Assembly (NCBI RefSeq): GCF_035998295.1
Contig: NZ_DASYHS010000005.1
Span: 1 to 21,048 of the forward strand
Direction: 5' to 3'
DNA: 21,048 nucleotides
DNA from: DASYHS01 sp035998295
Lineage (GTDB): Bacteria > Pseudomonadota > Alphaproteobacteria > Azospirillales > Azospirillaceae
The position numbers were made by a program, and so were the translations under genes. Below the pieces are notes generated by a model that searched no databases, was not told the DNA's origin, and saw only the letters and a list, made by a program, of their open reading frames with translations. Below, piece after piece: positions 8,582 through 16,145 of the stretch. Position 1 is the stretch's first letter. Each line of letters starts with the position of its first letter.

Positions 8582-9801
8582 ACCGTCTCGCCGCGACCGC
8601 CCCCGAAGCCGGACAAGATTATCTGCTCGATGCGGAGGCTCGCGCCTTTCGCCACGAAGTACGCGCCGCAATGGCGCGGGAACTGGCGCCGCTAGCCGAG
8701 GCCATCGAAAACGACAACGACTGGGAAGCCGTCAAGACCGGCATCGCCGCGCTTGGTCGCGCGGGCTATCTCCGACCGATGTTTCCCGACCACTATTCCG
8801 GCCCCCTATCGGCTCCGGGACTCGTCCACCAGACGATCGTGTCGGAAGAAGCCGCGGCGGTGAACTACGCCTTCGAAACGACGATCGGCAGCGCTCTGTC
8901 ATGCGCATACCCGCTGGCCCACCATGCCGCCCCGGCTGTCCGGGACGCCCGTTTGGCTGGCATCCTTGACGGCACCGAGATCGGGGCCATCTGCGTCACG
9001 GAACCGAACGTCGGCTCCGACAGCGCCGGAATGGAGACCCGCATCCGGTTCGACGAAACGGCCCGGGAATGGGTCATCGACGGCTTCAAGCGCTACATCT
9101 CCAATGCCTCGGTCGCCGACACCTACATCGTCTACGGCATCACCGACGACACCGTCCCGGCGCAGAAGGGGATGACAGCGCTCGTCGTTCCGGCCGGGAC
9201 GTCCGGAATGACCTTTCCGCGCACCTACACCTTCATGGGACGGCGCGGCTGCATCGTCGGCGAAGTGGCGTTCGAAAACTGCCGCGTCCCCGAAGACCAC
9301 TTGCTGGGCAAGGAAAACGGCGGCTTCCGCATCATGCTCGAGATGTTCAACTTCGAGCGGATCATCCTCGCCGGGGCCGCCCTTGGCGTCGCCCGTACCG
9401 CCTTCTCGATTGCCACCCAGCACGCGCAGACGCGCGATAGCTTCGGCCAGAAATTGGGCTGCAAGCAGCTCATCTGGGACATGGTGGCGGAGATGAGCTG
9501 GCGCATCGACAGCGCCGAACTGCTGACCTACCGCGCCGCCCAGATGTACGACCGCGGCGTCTCCGGCAAGGAGCTGATGAAGCCCGCGGCCATGGCGAAG
9601 CTGGTGGCAACCGAGATCGCCTGCTTCTGCGCCGACAGGACCGTCCAGATCCTCGGCGGTGACGGCATCACCAAGGAATATGGTCGCGCGGAGCAGCTTT
9701 TCCGCGACACCCGGGCCATGCCGATCGTCGCCGGCACCACCGAGATGGCGAAATATCTCATCGCCAGCCGCGACCTGCCGAACATCAAGCCAAACCTCTG
9801 A
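8578..9801 (+). CDS. Acyl-CoA dehydrogenase with relocated catalytic glutamate
   Basis: It is a flavoprotein that oxidises an acyl-CoA to the 2,3-enoyl-CoA, passing electrons to ETF. The 407 aa show the FAD/substrate motif CVTEPNVGSDSAG (about 140-152), a helical C-terminal domain with RDSFGQKLGCKQLI, and QILGGDGITKEYGRAEQLFRD near the C-terminus. The usual catalytic Glu of the IYEGTSE motif is absent: the segment reads PIVAGTTEM, with Ala385 in its place. A Glu (Glu260 in MFNFERIILAG) occupies the position used by isovaleryl-CoA and long-chain dehydrogenases. From memory, CaiA (crotonobetainyl-CoA reductase) has the same arrangement, which fits a betaine-type context. It overlaps the preceding gene by 4 bp. 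The substrate is unknown. Confidence 0.93.
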   Translation: MNRLAATAPEAGQDYLLDAEARAFRHEVRAAMARELAPLAEAIENDNDWEAVKTGIAALGRAGYLRPMFPDHYSGPLSAPGLVHQTIVSEEAAAVNYAFETTIGSALSCAYPLAHHAAPAVRDARLAGILDGTEIGAICVTEPNVGSDSAGMETRIRFDETAREWVIDGFKRYISNASVADTYIVYGITDDTVPAQKGMTALVVPAGTSGMTFPRTYTFMGRRGCIVGEVAFENCRVPEDHLLGKENGGFRIMLEMFNFERIILAGAALGVARTAFSIATQHAQTRDSFGQKLGCKQLIWDMVAEMSWRIDSAELLTYRAAQMYDRGVSGKELMKPAAMAKLVATEIACFCADRTVQILGGDGITKEYGRAEQLFRDTRAMPIVAGTTEMAKYLIASRDLPNIKPNL

Positions 9802-9824
9802 GCTCGCTCTAGGAGCCGTCCGTC

Positions 9825-11390
9825 ATGGACATCGCAACCATCTTCCTTCAGTCGGCGGAGCGCTACCCCGACCACTTGGCGCTGGTGTTCGAGCGCCGCC
9901 GCTGGACATACCGTCAATGGCACGACCGGGTCGCCCGCTTCGCCCAGGCGCTGGCCGACCTGGGCGTTAGGCCGGGCGACCGCGTGGCCTTCTACGTCAG
10001 CACCTCGGAAAGTTCCGTTACCACCTACTTCGCCTGCCAGCTTCTGTCTGCGGTGGCGGTGCCGCTGAATTTCCGGCTCGCTCCCGCAGAGGTGGAGTAC
10101 ATCGTCCGCGACAGCGGTGCCCGCGTCATGGTCTACGGGTCTCACCTGACCAAGAACGTCCTCAGCGTGGCGGCGCAGGTTCGCAGCATCCACGACTGGA
10201 TCTCTTGCGCCGACGACCCGGCCGACGTGCCGGAGGGGCACCATCACTTCGAGACCCTGGCCGAGCAAACCGCGGACAGCCGTCAACAGCGGCCGACCCC
10301 GGGCGAAAGCGCGCTGTCGGCGCTGGTCTACACGTCGGGCACCACGGGCCGCCCAAAAGGCGTCATGCACACCCATGGGAACGATGCCGCCATCGCCATG
10401 AATTGCATCATGGAGTACAGCCTCTCGCACGACGATGTGGCGCTGCACATCGCGCCGCTCTATCACGTCGGCGGCATGCAGGCCTACTTCATCCCGCACA
10501 TGATGGTCGGCGCGACCAACGTCGTCCTCGGCCGCTACGACACCCTCAAGACGCTGGAGACCGTCCAGTCCGAGCGTATCACCACGCTTTTCGCGGTGCC
10601 CACCCAGATCGTCGACATGCTGTTCCATCCCCGCTTCAAGGAATTCGACGTCTCGTCCCTGCGGGTGATCACGACGGGAGGTGCCGCCATCGCCGCCAGC
10701 ACGATGGAACGGGTGATCGCCGAACTGTGTCCCAACATCTACAACGGCTACGGCATGACGGAGGCAAGCCTTACTCTCCTCCTGCATCCGCAAGACGCCC
10801 TGGCGCACCTTGGTTCGTGCGGTCAGCCGACGCTGATCTCCAGTTGTCGCGTCATCCGCAACGACCCCGACCGCATCGTCTCCCCCGACGAACTCGCACA
10901 GCCGGGAGAAGTAGGCCAGTTGATCGTCAAAGGGCCGCAGGTCATGGCCGGGTACTGGAACAAGCCGGGAGAAACGGGCAAGAAGCTCCGCGACGGCTGG
11001 GTCTACACCGGTGACCTTTTCCTTCGCGACATTGAGGGATTCTACTACTTCAAAGGTCGCGCCGACGACATGATCGTCTCTGGCGGCGAAAACATCTATC
11101 CGCGCGAGGTGGAAGAGGTTCTCTATCGTTGTCCCGGCGTTCAGGAGGCCGCCGTCGTCGGGCTGCCCGATGCGAAATGGGGGCAGCGGGTGACCGCAGT
11201 CATCGTCGCGAGTGACCCTGATCTTACCGAAAACGCCGTCATCGACTTCACCAAGAACTGCGGCGCGATCGCCTCCTACAAGTGCCCGAAGCAGGTCGTG
11301 TTCATAGACAGCCTGCCGACCAACCCGTCGGGCAAGGTCGTCCGCCAGGAACTCCTGGCGCGGCTGCTCCGCAGCGAAGAGGCCGCCTGA
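9825..11390 (+). CDS. Acyl-CoA ligase (ANL superfamily, CaiC-like)
   Basis: It activates a carboxylate with ATP and coenzyme A through an acyl-adenylate. The 521 aa hold the full ANL motif set: P-loop YTSGTTGRPKG (169-179), YNGYGMTEAS, the YTGDLF aspartate, the hinge/A8 segment GRADDMIVSGGENIYPREVE, and the catalytic-lysine motif NPSGKVVRQE near the C-terminus. It is therefore expected to be active. AGGAG (9811-9815) gives a good ribosome-binding site, 23 bp after the dehydrogenase stop. Its stop overlaps the next ATG by one base (TGATG). The length and overall form suit medium-chain or crotonobetaine/carnitine-type ligases. The acid it activates cannot be read from the sequence. Confidence 0.94.
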   Translation: MDIATIFLQSAERYPDHLALVFERRRWTYRQWHDRVARFAQALADLGVRPGDRVAFYVSTSESSVTTYFACQLLSAVAVPLNFRLAPAEVEYIVRDSGARVMVYGSHLTKNVLSVAAQVRSIHDWISCADDPADVPEGHHHFETLAEQTADSRQQRPTPGESALSALVYTSGTTGRPKGVMHTHGNDAAIAMNCIMEYSLSHDDVALHIAPLYHVGGMQAYFIPHMMVGATNVVLGRYDTLKTLETVQSERITTLFAVPTQIVDMLFHPRFKEFDVSSLRVITTGGAAIAASTMERVIAELCPNIYNGYGMTEASLTLLLHPQDALAHLGSCGQPTLISSCRVIRNDPDRIVSPDELAQPGEVGQLIVKGPQVMAGYWNKPGETGKKLRDGWVYTGDLFLRDIEGFYYFKGRADDMIVSGGENIYPREVEEVLYRCPGVQEAAVVGLPDAKWGQRVTAVIVASDPDLTENAVIDFTKNCGAIASYKCPKQVVFIDSLPTNPSGKVVRQELLARLLRSEEAA

Positions 11391-12190
11391 TGGGCGAGCC
11401 GGTTCTCTTCGAACAGGACGGCGGGGTCGTCCTGCTGACCCTGAACCAGCCGGAAACGCGTAACGCGATCACGGATATCGCCATGGTCGATGCGCTCGTC
11501 GCCGCATGCGGGCGGGTGCAGGGCGACGGCAGTGTCCGATGCGTCATCGTGACGGGCGCCGGCAAGGGCTTCAGTTCCGGCGGCAACATAAAACACATGC
11601 GTGATCGCGTGGGCACCTTCGACGGGTCTGCTGCGGAGGTCCGCGACAACTACCGACGCGGCATACAGCGCGTCCCCAAGGCTCTGTACGACCTTGACGT
11701 CCCGACGATCGCGGCGGTGAACGGCCCGGCCTACGGCGCGGGATGCGACCTGACGCTGATGTGCGATATCCGCATCGCCGCCGAGGAAGCCGTGTTCGCG
11801 GAAAACTTCGTCAAGATCGGCATCATTCCCGGCGACGGCGGGGCATGGCTGTTGCCCCGCGCCGTCGGCATGAGCCGGGCTGCCGAGATGACCTTCACCG
11901 GCGAGCCGGTCGATGCGCGGACGGCGCTCGAGTGGGGACTGGTGTCCCGGGTCGTTCCGCAGGCGGACCTTCTTCCCGCCGCCAAGAAACTTGCCGCCCA
12001 CATCGCGACCAATCCGCCGCAGACTCTGCGCATGGCCAAGCGCCTTCTTCGCGAGGGGCAGCACACCCGTCTCGACACCCTGCTGGAGATGTCGGCCGCC
12101 TTCCAGGGCATCATTCACCACACCCAAGATCACGAGGAGGCCCTCTCGGCACTGCTGGAAAAGCGTCCGCCGAGCTTCAGCGGCCGGTGA
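11390..12190 (+). CDS. Enoyl-CoA hydratase/isomerase-family protein with atypical active site
   Basis: This is a crotonase-fold enzyme acting on a CoA thioester. The 266 aa include both oxyanion-hole segments (FSSGGNIKHM, 61-70, and NGPAYGAGCD, 111-120). The two glutamates used by classical hydratases are not conserved. Ungapped comparison with the rat mitochondrial enzyme places Asp120 at the Glu144 position and Phe140 at the Glu164 position; Glu138 and Asp149 (IIPGDGG) lie nearby. Hydration is therefore not assured; isomerisation, hydrolysis or elimination are alternatives. The start overlaps the ligase stop by one base (TGATG), and the open frame further upstream lies inside the ligase gene. 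The next gene starts 1 bp after the stop. Confidence 0.92.
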   Translation: MGEPVLFEQDGGVVLLTLNQPETRNAITDIAMVDALVAACGRVQGDGSVRCVIVTGAGKGFSSGGNIKHMRDRVGTFDGSAAEVRDNYRRGIQRVPKALYDLDVPTIAAVNGPAYGAGCDLTLMCDIRIAAEEAVFAENFVKIGIIPGDGGAWLLPRAVGMSRAAEMTFTGEPVDARTALEWGLVSRVVPQADLLPAAKKLAAHIATNPPQTLRMAKRLLREGQHTRLDTLLEMSAAFQGIIHHTQDHEEALSALLEKRPPSFSGR

Positions 12191-12191
12191 C

Positions 12192-13514
12192 ATGGCGAAC
12201 GCAGCGATCGAGTTCATTCACGGCCTCACCTACGGCGACCTGCCGCCGTCGGTCGTCCACCAAGCCCGCAGGTGTCTTCTCGACCTGATAGGCGTTGCTG
12301 TCGCCGGACGTTCGACGGCCCTGTCCCGGCTGGCGTGCGACTTCGCCGCCATGCACATGGGACGCGGCGATGGGCCCCAGTCCCGCCTGCTTTTCGACGG
12401 ACGCGGCGTCTCCCCGACCGGAGCCGCCTTCGCCGGAGCAGCCACCATCGACAGCTTCGACGCGCACGACGGTCATCGTTTGACCAAAGGCCATGCCGGC
12501 GTCGCCGTTCTTCCTGCCCTTCTGGCCTACGCGGATGCCGACTTTCCAGTGTCGGGCGAAGAGTTCCTGGCCTGCCTCGTCCTCGGCTATGAAATCGGCA
12601 CACGCGCCGGAATCGCACTGCATGGTTCCGTCAGCGATTATCACACCTCGGGAGCCTGGAACGCCTTGGCCTGCGCCGCGATTGGCGCACGGCTCATGGG
12701 CCTGGGCCATGGTCAGACCCGCCACGCTCTGGGGATTGCCGAGTATCATGGCCCCCGCAGCCAGATGATGCGCTGCATCGACCACCCGACCATGGTCAAG
12801 GACGGCTCGGCCTTCGGCGCCTTGGCGGGCGTGTCGGCAGCCTATCTGGCTCGTGCCGGCTTTACGGGCGCTCCGGCTGTCACTGTCGAACGGTGCGATC
12901 CTACCTTGTGGATGGACCTTGGCAGCCGCTGGACCATCATGGAGCAGTACTTCAAGCCCTATCCCGTTTGCAGGTGGGCGCAGCCCGCCATCGAAGCCGC
13001 ACTTGCCCTGCAACGCGCTCTCGGGCTCTCCGTCGACCGCATCGAGGGGCTCCGCATCCACACCTTCCACGAGGGCACGCGACTGGCGGCAAGAAAGCCG
13101 TCGACGACCGAAGAGGCGCAATACTCAACTCCCTTCGCCGTGGCCGCCGCGCTCGTGCACGGGCGGCTCGGGGCGTACGAGATCAGCGGAGAAGCCCTCG
13201 CTCATTCCGACGTGCTGAGACTTGCCGCCCAGGCGGAAGTCATCGAAGATCCCGCCTTGAGCGCCCTTTTTCCAGACGCGCGCTGGGCCCGTGTCAACTT
13301 CCTGGTCGACGGACACTGGGTCGCCGGCGAGCCTCGTCCGGCGCGCGGCGACCCTGAATTCTCGCTCTCTGATCACGAGCTCATGACGAAGTTCACCGAA
13401 CTGTCGGAGCCGCACCTTCCGCCCGGGCGCAGAGCCGCAATAACCACGCTGGCCGCAATGCTTCCGGCCGGTGATATGGCGGAGTTTCTAGAGCACCTGC
13501 TCTCCCCCACGTAA
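12192..13514 (+). CDS. MmgE/PrpD family protein
   Basis: The family includes 2-methylcitrate dehydratase (PrpD), cis-aconitate decarboxylase and iminodisuccinate epimerase, so the fold alone does not define the reaction. The 440 aa match family length. Recognisable features are the N-terminal helical domain (VVHQARRCLLDLIGVAVAG), the FAGAATIDSFDAHDGHRL active-site region near residues 77-94, the KDGSAFGALAGVSAAYLARA segment, and the later YFKPYPVCRWAQPAIEA motif. The ATG at 12192 is preferred because it follows the previous stop by one base; the longer open frame runs inside that gene. No propionate-pathway partner (PrpB or PrpC) is adjacent, so a methylcitrate role is unlikely. It is the last intact gene of the cluster, and no clear terminator follows. 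Confidence 0.9.
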   Translation: MANAAIEFIHGLTYGDLPPSVVHQARRCLLDLIGVAVAGRSTALSRLACDFAAMHMGRGDGPQSRLLFDGRGVSPTGAAFAGAATIDSFDAHDGHRLTKGHAGVAVLPALLAYADADFPVSGEEFLACLVLGYEIGTRAGIALHGSVSDYHTSGAWNALACAAIGARLMGLGHGQTRHALGIAEYHGPRSQMMRCIDHPTMVKDGSAFGALAGVSAAYLARAGFTGAPAVTVERCDPTLWMDLGSRWTIMEQYFKPYPVCRWAQPAIEAALALQRALGLSVDRIEGLRIHTFHEGTRLAARKPSTTEEAQYSTPFAVAAALVHGRLGAYEISGEALAHSDVLRLAAQAEVIEDPALSALFPDARWARVNFLVDGHWVAGEPRPARGDPEFSLSDHELMTKFTELSEPHLPPGRRAAITTLAAMLPAGDMAEFLEHLLSPT

Positions 13515-14027
13515 TTGTTTGCTGGCGGAACATTGTCGGGACCGGCGAGCGCGGATGAGCGGCGTATCGCCTGCGAGCTGCGCCGATCCGCACTACGCGA
13601 CATAATAATTCTAGAAGAGGGATATTCAATGCTCCGCGCAAAGCAATCATCAGCGACAACGACGGATTTCGGCGGCCGTTTTTAAGCTGGCTGAGATGGC
13701 CGACCGAAATTCCTGCGATGGGCCAACTCCTCCTGGGAGATCCCCTGATCTTCTCTGAGGCGACGCAAGATGGCGCCGAACTCTCTCGATGGATGCATCG
13801 CGCCACGGCGCGGCATTGGGCTTGATAATAGAGTCCGAAACAGGCGGCTAAAGTCCAAGACAGCTGGCTAGCGCCCTCGATGGCATCGCGTAGCGCCATT
13901 GGCGTGTGAGCAGGCAGATTGTCCAGGACCACGATGTCGCCGGGCGACAGCGTCGGCACCAGCACCTGCTCGACATAGGCCAGGAAGGCCGACCCATTCA
14001 TGGCGGCATCGAGGAGGATGCCGCCCT
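13515..14027. other. Degraded region at the right border of the catabolic cluster
   Basis: This 513-bp stretch has no intact gene. It contains the frameshifted XRE regulator and the IS630 fragment, both on the minus strand, plus about 70 bp after the MmgE/PrpD stop without recognisable structure. It separates the less GC-rich cluster from very GC-rich DNA to the right. Confidence 0.75.
13588..13798 (-). pseudogene. XRE-family HTH regulator, broken by a frameshift
   Basis: From an ATG at 13798 the minus strand encodes MHPSREFGAILRRLREDQG then ISQEELAHR, a typical first helix pair of an XRE/Cro-CI domain. That frame ends at a TAA (13684-13682). The remainder of the domain, AGISVGHLSQLKNGRRN and PSLSLMIALRGALNIPLLEL, continues in another frame. 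A single missing base near 13711-13717 explains the break. The rebuilt domain is about 70 aa, and the true end is unclear because the second frame runs on without a stop over the 3' end of the MmgE/PrpD gene. It lies next to an IS630 fragment in DNA that is AT-richer than its surroundings. Confidence 0.75.
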
Positions 14028-14034
14028 TCAGCCC
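13862..14034 (-). mobile_element. IS630-family transposase fragment
   Basis: The minus strand encodes GLKGGILLDAAMNGSAFLAY, then VEQVLVPTLSPGDIVVLDNL and PAHTPMALRDAIEGAS, the central part of an IS630/Tc1-type DDE transposase, including the second catalytic Asp (VVLDN). The N-terminal part with the first Asp and the C-terminal part with the final acidic residue are missing. The reading frame runs into unrelated sequence after about 13862. The upstream edge coincides with the 3' end of the M20-family gene (stop at 14028-14030). No terminal inverted repeats can be identified. The element is dead and marks an old insertion or rearrangement at the right edge of the catabolic cluster. Confidence 0.82.
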
Positions 14035-15683
14035 CGATCGGCGCGGAGCGCGCGGCGGGCGATCTCGGCGATCAGGTCCGGCAGGACCTCGAACGCGTAG
14101 GGGGTGTGCAGGCGCTCGAGGGGGGTGTGGTAGTCGCGGCCCCAGGGTCCGGCGTTGACGATGGGGATGCCGCCCACGGCCGGCCCCTCGGGCCAGGAGA
14201 TGCCGGCGCCCCAGGCGGGGGTGTCGGCCGCGATTGCCGGCACGGACGTCTCGTCCGCCTGACCGAGGAAGCTCATGTCGGAGATGCCGGGGAAGTGGTT
14301 CATCAGCCGGATCGACGTGCCACGGCGCGCCGCGACGGCCGCTGCCGCCTCTTCGGTGGCGCGGGCGAGCCTGCGGGCGGCGGGGTCGTCCCCGAGACGC
14401 GTGGGCAGGTAGGGCATGGAGGCCAGGCCGAGGACCACCGCCGGTCCCGACCGGCCGCTGAGTTCCCAGGCGCGCTCGGTCACGACCCGGCACTGCTCGG
14501 GCAGGTCCAGGCCGCTCGATGCCGCGTCCCGCGCCAGGTCGGCCAGGAGGCCGGCCGTCGCGTCGGAGCGGGCCTCGACCTCGCGGCGCAGCGCCGCGAA
14601 GGTCAGGACTTCCACCGTCGGTGCGGCGTCCGCCTCGATGGAGAGCGCGCCGGCGCGCCGGGCTCGCAGCCGGTCGGCCAGCCCCGCGGCGGCACGGGCG
14701 ACCAGCCGTTCCATGGTTGCGAGGACCTCGGCGTAGCCGCGCCTCTGGGTCATCACGTTCCAGAACATCCAGACCCGCTCGGGGGTCGTGACGTCGTAGG
14801 CGCGCTTGCTGTCCTTCATGCCGAGCAGCGTGGTGCCGGCCGCCACTTCCGCGCCCGTCCGCTCCAGCAGCTCGGGCGCCCATTCGACCTCGGCTGCGAG
14901 CGCGCCCGCGAGCGCACAGGCGTTGATCCCGCCGAAGGCATTGGAGGCGTGCACGGCCTGGCCCACCACGAGCGCGCTCGGCAGCAGCTTGCCAACAGTG
15001 CCGAGTGCCACTGCCCGACCCTCGGCCCCGTCCTCGTCGTCGATCAGGGCATCGAGGTTGATGGCACCGACCAGTTCCAGCCCCAGACGCGCGGCGATGC
15101 CGGGCAGCGCCGGGGCGGCCGCGCGGGCGCCGGCCGAATTGACCTCCTCGTCCGGGACGCCCAGAAACAGCAGGTTTCCCTCCAGCGCGGGGTCGCGCGC
15201 CGCTTCTTCCATCGCCGCCAGGCCGGCGGCCAAGCCGGCCTTCATGTCCAGGAGCCCTCGGCCCGGCAGGAAGTCCGGGCCGTCCAGGTCGGCCAGGGCG
15301 CGTCGCTCGGCCCCGGTGATCGTTCCAGTGGCGGCCCCGGCGCGGAGCCTGGCGAGCAATGCCGGCTTCAGCGCATCGGGCCGGCAGGCGAGCGGCGCCA
15401 GGTCACCGTAGTCCTCGACATGCACGGTATCGAAATGGCCGGTCAGCACCATCGTCCGGGCATCTCGCCCGCGCAGCAGCGCGCAGACGCAGGCGCGGCC
15501 GGGCAGGCCCGGCACGGGAATCGTCCAGACCTCCAAGGGCCGGTCGGCGAAGGCCGGGCTGGCGCGCAAAAGCGTCGCGAGGCGGTCGGCGAAGCCGGCC
15601 TCGTCGGCGGTTCCGGTGACGCTTGGGATTTCGGTCAGGGCAATGGCCCAGCGGGCCGCGGCGGTGCGGGTGTCGGTGTTCAT
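14028..15683 (-). CDS. M20-family metallohydrolase, RocB-like
   Basis: The 551-aa length and layout match the arginine-utilisation protein RocB rather than the shorter ArgE/DapE enzymes. Metal-binding motifs are intact: His83 and Asp85 in TGHFDTV, Asp146 in GRGLLDMKAG, and Glu179-Glu180 in GVPDEEVNSAG. Late motifs SDMSFLG and GPWGRDYHTPLERLHTPYAF are also characteristic. It should hydrolyse an amide bond in an amino-acid derivative in the cytoplasm; the exact role of RocB itself is not well defined. The ATG at 15683 begins MNTDTRTAAARWAIALTEIP, the expected start. The antisense open frame continues far upstream but has no homology there. The TGA (14028-14030) falls at the junction with the IS630 fragment, so a few native C-terminal residues may have been lost. 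Confidence 0.9.
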   Translation of the reverse strand: MNTDTRTAAARWAIALTEIPSVTGTADEAGFADRLATLLRASPAFADRPLEVWTIPVPGLPGRACVCALLRGRDARTMVLTGHFDTVHVEDYGDLAPLACRPDALKPALLARLRAGAATGTITGAERRALADLDGPDFLPGRGLLDMKAGLAAGLAAMEEAARDPALEGNLLFLGVPDEEVNSAGARAAAPALPGIAARLGLELVGAINLDALIDDEDGAEGRAVALGTVGKLLPSALVVGQAVHASNAFGGINACALAGALAAEVEWAPELLERTGAEVAAGTTLLGMKDSKRAYDVTTPERVWMFWNVMTQRRGYAEVLATMERLVARAAAGLADRLRARRAGALSIEADAAPTVEVLTFAALRREVEARSDATAGLLADLARDAASSGLDLPEQCRVVTERAWELSGRSGPAVVLGLASMPYLPTRLGDDPAARRLARATEEAAAAVAARRGTSIRLMNHFPGISDMSFLGQADETSVPAIAADTPAWGAGISWPEGPAVGGIPIVNAGPWGRDYHTPLERLHTPYAFEVLPDLIAEIARRALRADRG

Positions 15684-15750
15684 CTCCGGGCCTCTCCCCC
15701 GCGCGGGCATCGTCGTCGGGCGGCTGGAGTGTGCCCCCTCAGGAGACGGA

Positions 15751-16134
15751 TTGCAACGCCCGCGCGAGGGCACCCAGGGCACCGAGTACCAGAAGATCCT
15801 GCTGTGGCGCCTGGACCTGCGGGGCCGGATATCCGCGCTGTTCGGGACGGTCGACTTGCTGCTGGCCCCGGTGCATCCTTTCGCACCGCTCACCCTCGCC
15901 ACGATACGGACGCTGGGCGAGCAGCCGGAACTGATCGCGAAATTGCAGCGCCACACCTGTCCCTTCGACATGACCGGCCACCCGGCGCTGACGCTTCCCG
16001 GCGGCTTCTCGGCGGGCGGGCTGCCGATCGGGTTCCAGCTCGTCGCGGCGCGTCTGGGCGAGGCGACGCTGATCCGCGCCGGCGCCGCGTTCCAGGCCGT
16101 CACGTCCTGGCACCGCCGCCGGCCGCCAGCCTGA
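15751..16134 (+). pseudogene. C-terminal remnant of an amidase-signature enzyme
   Basis: The reading frame encodes GTEYQKILLWRLDLRG, TVDLLLAPVHPFAPLTLA, DMTGHPALTLPGGFSAGG and LPIGFQLVAARLGEATLIRA, which is the last quarter of an amidase-signature protein. The N-terminal 300 or so residues with the catalytic Lys-Ser-Ser set are absent, and the sequence directly upstream belongs to the divergent M20 gene. AGGAGA (15741-15746) followed by an in-frame TTG (15751) could still start a 127-aa product, but it would have no active site. It ends just before the MFS gene, with the stop next to that gene's AGGAGG. It was probably once the partner gene of the transporter, truncated by a rearrangement. 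Confidence 0.8.
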
Positions 16135-16145
16135 AGGAGGATCGC

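Noticed and set aside
13536..13550. Second LexA-like site (GAAC-N7-GGAC)
   Set aside because: One half-site has a mismatch, and it lies behind the 3' end of the MmgE/PrpD gene rather than in a promoter.
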